NCBI GenBank assembly: GCA_964346395.1
Contig: CAYFUT010000015.1
Span: forward strand, 1-42,157
Direction of reading: 5' to 3'
DNA from: CAYFUT01 sp964346395
Lineage (GTDB): Bacteria > Bacillota > Halanaerobiia > Halobacteroidales > Halobacteroidaceae
Length of the DNA: 42,157 bases
Shown here: positions 16,489 through 25,153 of the stretch, one piece after another
Layout of the letters: the number at the start of each line of letters is the position of its first letter
Position numbering within the stretch: position 1 is the first letter of the stretch
The notes under the pieces: generated by a model
What the model was told of the DNA's origin: nothing
The model's input: the letters and a program-made list of their open reading frames with translations, nothing else
Databases searched by the model: none
Position numbers and translations under genes: made by a program

Positions 16489-17493
16489 TTAAGACGATTG
16501 TCGGACAATTAAATTAGTAGGGATAATCTCATGAGTGTATTCTACCTGATCATCCTCAATTACATCAATTAATAACTTTGTAGCCTGAACCCCCAATTGA
16601 TAGATGTTAATATCAATAGTAGTCAATTTAGGATTAATTAACCGCGACAAAGGATGATTATTAAATCCTACAACCGCGATATCGTCCGGAACTTTTAAAT
16701 CTAATTCCCATACCGCTTTCATTATCCAGTAAGCTGTCAAATCATCAAATCCTGCCAGCGCAGATATTTCTGGATAATTAGCCAGCATTTTTTTAGTCCG
16801 CTGCTTAATTTCAGTCTGAGCCCCCTCTACCCAGGATACATGCTCTTGATTATAACTTAAGTCATTTGCTTCCAGAGCCTGTCTATATCCTTCCCATCTA
16901 TCTTGGCAGACTGTATAATCCTTACTTCCTGCCACTAAGCCAATATTCTTATGCCCTTCCGCAATTAAGTACTCCACCATTTTTCTTCCCGCCTGTAGAT
17001 TGTTGTTATTAACCCAGTAATTATTTTCTTCATCTTCCGGCCGACCTACAATTACAAAGGGAAACTCTAATTCATTTAACTTGTTTACTAACGGGTCATT
17101 TTTTTTAGCCTGCATAAGCAGTAAGCCAGCTACTTGCTGCCCCCGAACTGCCTGTAGTGCTTCCTGCATTTCTTCTGTTTCATCATCATAATTAATCAAT
17201 AACAGACTATAATCCCTGGTCTGATTAACTGCTCCTATCCCCCGTAAAACTTCAGTATAAAAGGGATCCGCAAAGGTTTCTTCAGCTGAATAAGGAATTA
17301 CTAAGCCGATGTTATTACTCTTTTGATTTACTAAATTACGGGCCAAAATATTAGGTTGATAGTCTAATTCTTCTATTGCTTTTAGTACCCGTTGGCGAGT
17401 CTCCTCAGTAATCTGTGAATTATCATTAATTACTCGCGATACAGTAGACGGCGAAACATCTGCTCTGTCAGCTACTTCTTTGATAGTAGACAT
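16489..17493 (-). CDS. LacI/GalR-family transcriptional regulator
   Basis: 334 residues. The N-terminal helix-turn-helix is typical (TIKEVADRADVSPSTVSRVI), with the hinge helix YQPNILARNLV, then a periplasmic-binding-protein-like effector domain (about 60-334) ending in the family block VVGFNNHPLSRLINPKLTTI. Such proteins usually sense a sugar or nucleoside and repress local catabolic genes, but no sugar genes are adjacent; the only gene in its transcript appears to be the methyltransferase. ATG 17493 has AAGGACTG upstream. I could not identify a clear palindromic operator in 17494-17606. Confidence 0.93.
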   Translation of the reverse strand: MSTIKEVADRADVSPSTVSRVINDNSQITEETRQRVLKAIEELDYQPNILARNLVNQKSNNIGLVIPYSAEETFADPFYTEVLRGIGAVNQTRDYSLLLINYDDETEEMQEALQAVRGQQVAGLLLMQAKKNDPLVNKLNELEFPFVIVGRPEDEENNYWVNNNNLQAGRKMVEYLIAEGHKNIGLVAGSKDYTVCQDRWEGYRQALEANDLSYNQEHVSWVEGAQTEIKQRTKKMLANYPEISALAGFDDLTAYWIMKAVWELDLKVPDDIAVVGFNNHPLSRLINPKLTTIDINIYQLGVQATKLLIDVIEDDQVEYTHEIIPTNLIVRQSS

Positions 17494-17606
17494 CTTAAAT
17501 CAGTCCTTCTTAAATATAATGATTATGCTTTGTACTGTAATATATATCTTCTTTATCAAATATTTTTTTCCTGCCCATCCAGTTATCAATTTAAATTAGT
17601 TGTCAG

Positions 17607-18734
17607 CTAATAGTCAACTCGGACTAACCAAAATTTTATTTCTTTATTGTTCCAGCCTAAATCCCAAGGTACTCGATAGCGGTCTGTATTATGCGAATTG
17701 ACTAGCACATATCCCTTAGAATCAAATCCAGCAACTACCGAAATATGTTTTACTTCTCCTCCTTCTTCGTAAGCTATATAATCTCCCGGCAGCAGTTTAT
17801 AAGAATCAGCTAGCACTTTCCGATAAGAACCGCGGGCAATGACCGAACCCCGCCCGCTGCTCACCATATACTGGTTAAACGCCTGAGCATTAACCCAGGC
17901 CTTAGTTCCCGAACCACGACTGTAATTCCAAACTCCATTTTTTTTAAACCCACCCCCTTCATACAGCATTTGCGAAGCAAAATTAGCACAGTCTCCTCCT
18001 TGATAGTTATAGTTTTTATAATCATAATTATACTGCCAACTATGAGGGGCTGGACTGGCCGCTCCACAATATTTAGTAGTATACTTTACAGCCTGCAGTC
18101 TTTTTTTATCTAAGCCTGATAAATCTTTAGGTTCGCCCGCTAAGATTAATTCTTTTATTTCTTGATTCTTCATCTTATCTAGATGGAGAGAATCAGCAAA
18201 GGGATCAGTATACCATTCTTTAGTAATTGCTAATCTATTATCTACTGTCTTCAAATCTAAAACATGGTAAGTTCCAATCCGAAATGAATTATACTTATGC
18301 GGTGCTCCCTCATAAACGTACTGATAAGTAGTAGCCGCCATCAAACTTACCGATAATTTATCAGCTTCTTTTTCTAGCTTACGAATAACCACTTCCGGTT
18401 TAATCTTAGTAAACTTTACTCCCTGTTTAGCCGACCAATTATGTAAATACTTCATCTTTTTCAGTTCATGTTCATAAGCCCAAGCTCCTTTTTTCACTTC
18501 CCGGTCGTAAAGAGCTTGTAACTTATTTTTATCTTCTGCTAGTAAGGCTTGATTACGCATTACAAAAATTTGCTTAATTCTTTTTTTTAAATCACCATCG
18601 GCAGTCCTTTCTGTAACAGAAGTTGTCTCTACAGTGAAAAAATTAAAAAAAAGAGCAATTAAACAGCCGAACAATAATCCGCCGATAAGCAAACCTGCTG
18701 TTAACTTCCGACTTAAACTAACTAAAATAATCAT
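17607..18734 (-). CDS. membrane-anchored amidase-domain protein (Amidase_6-like)
   Basis: 375 residues. A single N-terminal membrane segment (about 10-32) is followed by a helical stalk with Lys/Glu-rich helices (about 40-110), a beta-rich region (110-200) and a C-terminal NlpC/P60-like cysteine amidase domain (about 220-375). Cys249 lies in GGDCANFASQMLYEGGG and His330 in EVKHISVVAGF, matching the catalytic Cys-His pattern of putative cell-wall amidases of this family. It would act outside the cytoplasmic membrane. I start at ATG 18734 because TAGGGGG sits at good spacing; the frame stays open to 18857 but that part lacks a ribosome site. Confidence 0.8.
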   Translation of the reverse strand: MIILVSLSRKLTAGLLIGGLLFGCLIALFFNFFTVETTSVTERTADGDLKKRIKQIFVMRNQALLAEDKNKLQALYDREVKKGAWAYEHELKKMKYLHNWSAKQGVKFTKIKPEVVIRKLEKEADKLSVSLMAATTYQYVYEGAPHKYNSFRIGTYHVLDLKTVDNRLAITKEWYTDPFADSLHLDKMKNQEIKELILAGEPKDLSGLDKKRLQAVKYTTKYCGAASPAPHSWQYNYDYKNYNYQGGDCANFASQMLYEGGGFKKNGVWNYSRGSGTKAWVNAQAFNQYMVSSGRGSVIARGSYRKVLADSYKLLPGDYIAYEEGGEVKHISVVAGFDSKGYVLVNSHNTDRYRVPWDLGWNNKEIKFWLVRVDY

Positions 18735-18840
18735 ACTTAGCCCCCTAATTATCAGATAATAGTCTATTTGCATCAACTTAGGGACAGCTAAATTCATAGG
18801 AGTATATGTATAATAGTTTAAGATTATTCCCAAAATAATA

Positions 18841-18868
18841 AAGTTGCCTAGCGGCAACTTAGCTTGAG
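18841..18868. repeat. hairpin followed by ACTTAGCTTGAG (copy 1)
   Basis: AAGTTGCC (18841-18848) and GGCAACTT (18853-18860) form an 8-bp stem, and ACTTAGCTTGAG ends at 18868. The same hairpin plus tail recurs at 30703-30727 after rqcH. Confidence 0.65.
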
Positions 18869-18890
18869 ATACCTAACTACTTAAATAGCT

Positions 18891-18926
18891 TCCGGGCCAA
18901 CTGATTCACCACTCAGTTGGCCCGGA
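18891..18926 (-). terminator. hairpin after the tube-like gene, inverted AGTTGGCCC pair
   Basis: A perfect 14-bp stem (18891-18904 with 18913-18926) with an 8-nt loop, 23 bp downstream of the tube-like gene. Both arms carry AGTTGGCCCGGA. No strong T-tract follows. Confidence 0.75.
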
Positions 18927-18948
18927 GAAATTTGCTTAGATATTTACT

Positions 18949-19383
18949 TTATCCTTCTTCAGCAGCATAGCCGCCTTCAATTGCTACCTTATCATTTTTA
19001 TCTTTCTTCTGCCTGATCACTAAATCAAAAGTTCCCACACCTTGTTCATGACCGAAATCTTCTGTATAATCCACTACAAAAGCATTAGGAAGCGTTAATT
19101 TTCTTACTACCTGATCGCCGGCAATTACTTCTAAAGTAGCCTTCCTATAGGCATCTGCCTTTTCAGCAGTTATCTGGGACCAAGCAGCTAATTTTTTTGT
19201 ATCATCCGTTTCGCCTTCTACGGCAGTAATTATCTTGCCAGAAATTTCCAAGCTCATTCCCAAGTCTGTTGCCCGGGCATTAGAATCATCCGGAGTATCA
19301 GACCGGTAACTGACTTCTTTAATATTATCCTTTCCTAATTCAACCGTTTCGTTTTTTCCTTCCACTTTTAACCTGAAACCCAC
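18949..19383 (-). CDS. putative contractile-tail tube protein (Hcp/tail-tube-like)
   Basis: 144 residues, acidic, no signal peptide or membrane segment. The order of beta elements resembles Hcp and phage tube proteins: FRLKVEGKNETVEL (first strand with the EG turn), IKEVSYRSDTPDD, a segment with a Gly-Lys turn (LEISGKIITAV), YRKATLEVIAGDQVVRKLTL, NAFVVDYTEDFG and a final strand FDLVIRQKKD, like the closing Hcp strands. This is fold-level inference, not a sequence identity I can confirm. The start is GTG 19383, with AAGGAG at 19393-19398. It follows the large sheath-like gene with 176 bp between, which contains an inverted-repeat structure. Alternative: an unrelated beta-sandwich protein. Confidence 0.45.
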   Translation of the reverse strand: MGFRLKVEGKNETVELGKDNIKEVSYRSDTPDDSNARATDLGMSLEISGKIITAVEGETDDTKKLAAWSQITAEKADAYRKATLEVIAGDQVVRKLTLPNAFVVDYTEDFGHEQGVGTFDLVIRQKKDKNDKVAIEGGYAAEEG

Positions 19384-19481
19384 TCACATCAACTCCTTTA
19401 CTTGATTTTAGTATATATTAACACTATGTTGCCATAGCATTAATAACTATTGACCGCTAAACATGAATTTAAACTAACTAA

Positions 19482-19550
19482 TTGAGGTTGCGGTTGAAAT
19501 TAAAGCTGAACAACCCATAAGTAACGACCTCAAGCTCAGCCTTAACCTCA
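19482..19550. repeat. inverted TTGAGG/TTAAGG module between sheath and tube genes
   Basis: A left arm (19482-19505, starting TTGAGGTTGCGGTTGAAAT) can pair imperfectly with a right arm (19528-19550, reverse complement starting TGAGGTTAAGGCTGAGCTTG). The left arm is followed by CAACCCATAA (19511-19520). The same module occurs twice more at 30724-30758 and 30876-30914. Confidence 0.7.
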
Positions 19551-19559
19551 GTTTATAGT

Positions 19560-21740
19560 TTAACTCGCTGCACTAGTACTCTTCGTAATATTAACCTCTA
19601 AGTTCTTGACATTGCCATTAAAGGTTAAGTCTAACTGACATATGTTATTATCAAGGTCAATCTCATAGGTAATATCATCGCCGTCCTGCAAAATAGAATT
19701 TACATACCCTCTATCTTCTAACCACTGGCTCTTCTGACTATTAGGGTTATTGCTGAAGAACATCTCAATCTTATCCTGCTTGAAATCACTAGTTTTAAAG
19801 CGCAGAATTCGTTCAATATAGGTACTTACCAGCGTCTTGTAAATTGAATCAAATCCATCTTCAGTCTGAGCCAAACTTCTCGCCTTATAAACTGTCACCT
19901 GATCAATAGTCATCCCGTTCAACTGAGCATTTTCCGAAGAAAATACAAAGCCAAAACTGTTGCGATTAATTGAATCTTTAATAGTATTTGTAAAACCTGA
20001 AATCTCTTGCGCTAAAGTAGTAGGTACCTGGAGACTATTGTCTCCACTTTCAATATCAAACCTAACCCCAGGATATTTACGGGTCACGCTGAGGAATTTA
20101 TCATTTAAAAATTCCGGACACTGGTAAGCAGCCACTACTCCCGCTGCTACATAAGCAGCATCTATATAAACTCCCTCTAACCACATCTTCAACTTATCTT
20201 CCTCTTCTTCCGACAGTTGTGGACCCTGCTCTGTCTTTTCCATCAATCGGTCGATCACTACTCCCGACTTTTTCTTCGGAATTACCGTAAAGTTAGGCAG
20301 ACAGGGGATTGCATATTCACTATACTTCTGTCTAGTCAGTCCTTCAGTTTTATCAATATACTTGTCTACTCCTTTAGTAGCCATGTCATTAAAGGTGGTT
20401 TCCTCATTTGCTTGAAAATTAAAGAAGATTTGGATTTTATACTGCTGAGCTAAATCAAGAATAGCAGTTAGCGACTGCAGAGTATTAACTTCTTGGTCTT
20501 CCTCATCTTCAGTTCCAGCAAATCTTTCCCGTCTAGTTTCAATTTCATCCTCCGCTTCTAGTTCCACATTGGGAACTATTCCAAACCAGATAGTATCCGA
20601 AAAATCATTCTTTCTATTAACGGTATTGAAGAAAGTCTCCAACCGCGGTTTATTATTTGCTTTGACCATCATCTCTAGTTTACAGTTAGTTACCAACAAT
20701 TTAGGCTGCATACTTTTATTTTCAGTATTATACTGATCAAAATACATCTTCACTCCCAACAGTTTTTCTACTAGTGGTTTAGCTGTATCAATAAAGTCCT
20801 CTTTGGACTGCTTGTAAAACTGCAAATAATTATTATAATTTTCCACCTCTTTTTCCACTTCTATATCCGTCTCCGGCGAGGAAATAGGAGCAAAAGTCCG
20901 CACCACTAAATCTTTCACATAAGGAGTCGGATTTTCAGTAATTGCTTCGTAATCTTCCTCAAAGGTTTCTACCAGCGCATTCGTCTGTTCTTCCTGCTGC
21001 GAACCCGGCAGAGCCTCTTGGTCTTCTTCAGTAGAAGTCTCTAGAATTTTCAGTTCGCCCTCTTCATTCATAGTCAGCATTCCTATTTCTATTTCTTCTG
21101 CTTCTCCATCATCTTGACCGCCGCCAACTAATAACCGCGTTTTAATATCTTCAATTGCCACCGGCAGCATGCCCAACACATTATTGTAATTTTGGCTAGC
21201 CTGTTCAAATTTAATATTTAGCTTATCACCCAATTCCAACTTAGTCGGATCCTCATCATCCAGTTCTTCATACTTGCCATACAGATAATCAATCTCTTTT
21301 CGCACCTGTTTAATATCTTCCATTACTTTTTCCGGCGATAACATCTCCAAAATATTCTCAAATTCAAAATCTACATTTTCTGCTCCCTGATTCTTCTTAG
21401 TATCAATTAGAGTAAACAGCATTTTTAAAAAATCATTATTCTGATCTAAAGTTATTTCCGTGATGTTATCATCCGGAATTCCTTCCGGCCGCTCTAGATC
21501 ATAAACTACTTTTTGATTGGCAGCATTATAATAAGAATAAATGGTAGGACTAAACTTCTCCAAAAATTCATCAAAACTATCAACCAGCAAGTGTTCATTG
21601 ATTTCTTCAACCTTGTCATCATCTAAACTCTCAATTCCATTGACATCCCCAACCAACGTGAGTAAGCCCAACCGCTCAGGATTGACTTCTTCAAACAGTA
21701 TTGTCCTATTAGTTTGATTAATAAGTTTAATAGTATTCAC
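19560..21740 (-). CDS. putative fused contractile sheath protein (TssB+TssC-like)
   Basis: About 726 residues, very acidic. Residues 124-179 (FEFENILEMLSPEKVMEDIKQ, then KEIDYLYGKYEELDD) resemble the TssB segment in which an 'F-x-dF-P' block is followed by a helix of leucines and arginines. The part from about 320 to the end resembles TssC: QSLTAILDLAQQYKIQIFF, WLEGVYIDAAYVAAGVVAAY (like the TssC 'srYvaltlPR' block), then a C-terminal beta segment ending in NLEVNITKS. An acidic linker (about 205-265) joins the halves. So it reads as TssB and TssC in one chain. Start: the ATG at 21773 overlaps a TATAAT box and its first codons translate the AAAGGAG site, so I prefer GTG 21740, although that site is unusually close. 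No baseplate, spike or ATPase gene accompanies it. Confidence 0.45.
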   Translation of the reverse strand: MNTIKLINQTNRTILFEEVNPERLGLLTLVGDVNGIESLDDDKVEEINEHLLVDSFDEFLEKFSPTIYSYYNAANQKVVYDLERPEGIPDDNITEITLDQNNDFLKMLFTLIDTKKNQGAENVDFEFENILEMLSPEKVMEDIKQVRKEIDYLYGKYEELDDEDPTKLELGDKLNIKFEQASQNYNNVLGMLPVAIEDIKTRLLVGGGQDDGEAEEIEIGMLTMNEEGELKILETSTEEDQEALPGSQQEEQTNALVETFEEDYEAITENPTPYVKDLVVRTFAPISSPETDIEVEKEVENYNNYLQFYKQSKEDFIDTAKPLVEKLLGVKMYFDQYNTENKSMQPKLLVTNCKLEMMVKANNKPRLETFFNTVNRKNDFSDTIWFGIVPNVELEAEDEIETRRERFAGTEDEEDQEVNTLQSLTAILDLAQQYKIQIFFNFQANEETTFNDMATKGVDKYIDKTEGLTRQKYSEYAIPCLPNFTVIPKKKSGVVIDRLMEKTEQGPQLSEEEEDKLKMWLEGVYIDAAYVAAGVVAAYQCPEFLNDKFLSVTRKYPGVRFDIESGDNSLQVPTTLAQEISGFTNTIKDSINRNSFGFVFSSENAQLNGMTIDQVTVYKARSLAQTEDGFDSIYKTLVSTYIERILRFKTSDFKQDKIEMFFSNNPNSQKSQWLEDRGYVNSILQDGDDITYEIDLDNNICQLDLTFNGNVKNLEVNITKSTSAAS

Positions 21741-21841
21741 CGCTCCTTTCCTATGTAATGGTTTATTATCCATTATATGGAAATATTGCTATCCATACTA
21801 TAACATACTATGTAAAAAAATTCAAACTAAAGCTAAAAAAA

Positions 21842-21861
21842 GACCAACTTTTCAGTTGGCC
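21842..21861 (-). terminator. terminator of the MoxR-DUF58-DUF4129 operon
   Basis: On the minus strand GGCCAACT-GAAA-AGTTGGTC is followed by TTTTTTT. The left arm is part of an exact AGTTGGCCC copy (21854-21862, plus strand). Confidence 0.9.
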
Positions 21862-21874
21862 CGGCAAATATCTT

Positions 21875-22399
21875 TTAATTTTCTTGTCCATAAATTTTTT
21901 CCACTGTGTTGACTGCTGCTCTCATCTGGTTAACATCAATTTCCGTAATTTGGTGATCACTATACAATACTTCAATTAACAGTTCCTTCATCTTCATAAT
22001 TTGTAAAGCAGTAGACGGTAACTGCTCTTTTACTTTCTGTAAATATTCCTGTAAAATCTCCGTAGACTTTTGATATATATTATGATGGTTGAATAACCTT
22101 CTACTTTTCTGAAATAAAATTATTATTTCTTCTTCATAAGTTTCCGGCTCCGCTATTTGGCCAAATAACGACTGTCGATTATTTATACTTTGCTTCTTTT
22201 TTCTTGGGCGCTCATTAAATTGATTTTTTCTTTAACTCGTCCACTAATCCCCTGCAATATTTTCTTTATATTAATCAATATTCTCTCCAAACCAGAATAA
22301 ATTCTTTTCCCAGCGGTAATACCAGAACAATAAAAACTATCCTCAGATAAATTATCCACTTTCTATTCCCCGAATGATGTGAAGTATTAATCCCCCCAT
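21875..22399 (-). pseudogene. frameshifted tandem paralogue of the DUF4129 protein end
   Basis: ATG 22399 has an ideal GAAGGAG site but runs only 15 codons. A second frame then gives a membrane-like stretch (KWIIYLRIVFIVLVLPLGKE), a third gives LINIKKILQGISGRVKEKINLMSAQEK, and a fourth segment runs to TAA at 21875. That last part aligns plainly with the end of the intact gene upstream: EEEIIILFQKSRRLF, STEILQEYLQKVKEQL, LYSDHQITEIDVNQMRAAV versus LEIIRLFLQVRNYF, SETLAEYLAEAREKF, VYSNHQLTQGEVDKMREAV. The last shift lies in a run of six A (about 22197-22202); one more A would restore the frame. The final frameshift is clear, the first two less so. Confidence 0.7.
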
Positions 22400-22451
22400 G
22401 TTTTTTCTCCTTCTGTTACTTTTTTAGCAGCTTTCTCAATAGATTTTTATC

Positions 22452-23888
22452 TTAGTCAGCAGTTATCTGTTCTACAGCTTCCCGCATCTTATCTACTTCG
22501 CCCTGCGTCAACTGATGATTACTGTACACAGCTTCTCTTATCAAATAGTGGATAGCAGATATCTGCTGGGAATAAACCGCAAATTTTTCTCTTGCTTCTG
22601 CTAAGTATTCAGCTAAGGTCTCACTATGTCGGCAGGAAACCCCAGCCTCAGAAAAATAATTTCTAACTTGTAGAAATAAGCGTATAATTTCCAGCCGCGG
22701 TCCCGAAGCATCAACTTTAACTGAAGATAAATCAGCCGCTTCTTTTTTCTCCGTCAGCTCTGTTTTATTTTGCTTATCCTTACGTTCCTGCCAACTAGTT
22801 TTAATCTGATTAACTCCTTGACTAAATAATTCCCGCCAGTTTTTCAGTAAGTTCAAAATTTGACGCCAAATCTCAGCTAAAATCTGCGGTAATTCTTTAA
22901 TATTTCTGGTTTCTTCCCGGATGAAAACTTCCCATATTAACCTTAAAACTACAATTACCGCTAAAATAATTACAAGCGCATTGCCCAAAACCAGCAGCCC
23001 CATAAATATTTTAGTCACCAGACTTGGTTCGGGCGACTTTTGCTTCCCTTCAGCATTAGTTCGCTCCATTGGTCCATCTTCCTGCGAGGGAGAAGGCAGC
23101 TCTCCTGTAGTCGGCAGTTCCACAGAAATATTCTCCATTAATTTATTAATATTGTTTCCCACCAACTGCCAAAACCCAGCAAACCGCACCGGTAAAACAC
23201 CAGCGGCCACTGAACTGACAACTACTATAATTAATATCCAGCTTATCATCCGCCGAAATAAATTTAGATTTACAGCTTTATTTTCTAACTGCCAGACAAT
23301 CCATTTTTTAAGATAAAACCCCACCCCTAATAGTATAAACTGGAAAAAGAAAATGGCTCCTCCCAATAAAATCAAGCCGGTTCCTATCTGACAGATAAAC
23401 AGCCAGCTAATAATTACTAATAAATCAATTCTAACTATTATTCTTTTTAACCGATCATAACTAGCTAAATTTTGGTCATAATTTTTACCAATTCCCGTCT
23501 TAGTAGCCGGATCAAACTGAAACCCTTCAATCGCCGCCGAAAAGCTAGCTCCTAATCGATAAATTACAAAAATTATTACTAAGGGTAACCAGCGGAAGAA
23601 GAGGGGAATATTCTGCACTAAAACAAAAGTTATTATCAATAATAACCCACAGGTAAGCAAGCATAAGCTCTTCGGCACCTGGCGGTTATTAGCCGTAATT
23701 TTATACTCCACCATGCCTACTATAATTCCTAATAAACTAATAATTAATAACCAGTTAAACTTAAGTTGGGAGTAATAAGTCAACAAGGCTCCCCAGAGGT
23801 GAGTAGTTAATAAACTTAAAATTATAAAGCTTAATCCATACAGTAGAGAATTCATTTTATTCCAATTCATGTGGTTTTTATCACCCAT
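22452..23888 (-). CDS. membrane protein with C-terminal DUF4129-like domain
   Basis: 478 residues: about seven membrane segments in the first 235, a short external loop (about 236-290), one more membrane segment (FMGLLVLGNALVIILAVIVVL), then a cytoplasmic helical DUF4129-like tail (about 395-478). The architecture is that of TgpA-type proteins, but the large extracytoplasmic transglutaminase domain normally between the last two membrane segments is missing, leaving about 55 residues. Third gene of the MoxR-DUF58-DUF4129 operon; such operons act on the envelope or on assembly of large complexes in ways still poorly known. ATG 23888 is chosen for the AAAGGG upstream; the TTG at 23921 is less likely. 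Confidence 0.8.
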   Translation of the reverse strand: MGDKNHMNWNKMNSLLYGLSFIILSLLTTHLWGALLTYYSQLKFNWLLIISLLGIIVGMVEYKITANNRQVPKSLCLLTCGLLLIITFVLVQNIPLFFRWLPLVIIFVIYRLGASFSAAIEGFQFDPATKTGIGKNYDQNLASYDRLKRIIVRIDLLVIISWLFICQIGTGLILLGGAIFFFQFILLGVGFYLKKWIVWQLENKAVNLNLFRRMISWILIIVVVSSVAAGVLPVRFAGFWQLVGNNINKLMENISVELPTTGELPSPSQEDGPMERTNAEGKQKSPEPSLVTKIFMGLLVLGNALVIILAVIVVLRLIWEVFIREETRNIKELPQILAEIWRQILNLLKNWRELFSQGVNQIKTSWQERKDKQNKTELTEKKEAADLSSVKVDASGPRLEIIRLFLQVRNYFSEAGVSCRHSETLAEYLAEAREKFAVYSQQISAIHYLIREAVYSNHQLTQGEVDKMREAVEQITAD

Positions 23889-23976
23889 AATTTCTACCCT
23901 TTCTCCCCCCTCACTAATCAATAATTACTAACTCAGTCCTATTCCTGCCTGTTAGTCTCTATTTTTTCTACTGCTT

Positions 23977-25152
23977 TTATTCTCCCCAACCATAAATATC
24001 TTTCTGCTGATTCAATTTATAAATTACTAAATTTTCCGTATAAGACCGATTTAAGTACTGCAGATGAAGAACTTCTGTTCCTAACACAATAATCACTACA
24101 TTAAGCCCCTGTCGGCAAAGCTGCATCACCCGCTCCACCAATTCTTCCGAATCAATTTTAGTAATAATTAACAGAGTAGACCCTGGCGGTACATTCCGGC
24201 TCTGCCTTTCCACAACTGGTAAAAGTGGTTCTTCTTTAGTCACCTGCAGGCGGGCCAACCACTCCATGATTTCCAACAAATGATTCATCCCCTGCCCCGG
24301 CCTAATCTGCTTTAATTTCTCGATAGGATCCTCGCCATTGCTCGCTACCCCCACCGTCTGTCCGGCTTGAATCAAATAATTGGCTACCGACGCAGCAGCT
24401 TCAATAGCCAACTCTGTCTGCTGTTCTAACTGCTTTACTCCATAGTCATCTTGCTTTAAATTAAGACAGATCATATTTTCTACTGCTACCGTTGATTCAT
24501 ATTCTTTTACCATCAGCTCTCCTGTACTGGCCGTAGCCGGCCAGTAAATATCGCGCAGTTGATCTCCTTGATTATACTCTCTTAAGCCGCGAAACTCAGT
24601 TGGATCTCGGTAGATCTTCTGCGGCCAAATCACATCTCCAAATACAATCCGCGACGGAAGCCCTAGCTCATCAAGCGGATGAATCTGAGGGTAAACTATA
24701 AATTCCTGGTCAGCACTATATTTTAAATTTTCCTCTACAAAACCTAACCCATCACCGATTTCAATCTCCAGCGGCCCTAAATAATAAAATCCCCGCAGTT
24801 TTCCCTGTAAAGTATAACTCACTTCCCAATCTTCCCGCGGCAGAAGTGAAATTACTTCTGACTGTAAAGGAGGACGCAGTCTAATCGGTACTTTTTCCTG
24901 ATAACTAAGCCAGAATATCGGCCAGATACTATCATTTTCAAGAGAAACCTCCACTTCAGCAGTCTCACCGCGAAAAATTCGGTCTTTTTCTAGCTCTCTA
25001 TCTACCGCAAAATTTTTAATTGCCTGTTTAGTTAACAAAATAACTACCGCACAAACCCCTAAACTAATATACACTAAATAATAAAGCTCATAAATCCCCG
25101 TCAGCGCTCCAATTAAAATTACTACCAGGGCAAACCCAATATAAACTCGCAT
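23977..25152 (-). CDS. DUF58 domain protein (MoxR partner)
   Basis: 391 residues: two short membrane segments at the N-terminus (about 3-40), a beta-rich region, then the DUF58 signature RDPTEFRGLREYNQGDQLRD followed by IYWPATASTGELMVKEYE. The C-terminal part resembles a von Willebrand A-like fold (ENMICLNLKQDD, GSTLLIITKIDSEEL). DUF58 proteins are encoded with MoxR ATPases throughout bacteria and are thought to be their co-chaperone or substrate-handling partner. ATG 25152 follows AGGAGGGG, which lies inside the end of the moxR-like gene, one base after its stop, so the two are translationally coupled. Confidence 0.9.
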   Translation of the reverse strand: MRVYIGFALVVILIGALTGIYELYYLVYISLGVCAVVILLTKQAIKNFAVDRELEKDRIFRGETAEVEVSLENDSIWPIFWLSYQEKVPIRLRPPLQSEVISLLPREDWEVSYTLQGKLRGFYYLGPLEIEIGDGLGFVEENLKYSADQEFIVYPQIHPLDELGLPSRIVFGDVIWPQKIYRDPTEFRGLREYNQGDQLRDIYWPATASTGELMVKEYESTVAVENMICLNLKQDDYGVKQLEQQTELAIEAAASVANYLIQAGQTVGVASNGEDPIEKLKQIRPGQGMNHLLEIMEWLARLQVTKEEPLLPVVERQSRNVPPGSTLLIITKIDSEELVERVMQLCRQGLNVVIIVLGTEVLHLQYLNRSYTENLVIYKLNQQKDIYGWGE

Positions 25153-25153
25153 T

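Noticed and set aside
17861..18067. Minus-strand 68-codon frame within the amidase gene
   Set aside because: It overlaps the catalytic region in another frame; the amidase frame carries the recognisable motif.
21741..21773. ATG 21773 as the start of the sheath-like protein
   Set aside because: That ATG lies in a TATAAT box and the next codons translate the AAAGGAG ribosome site, so the extra 11 residues are probably not made.
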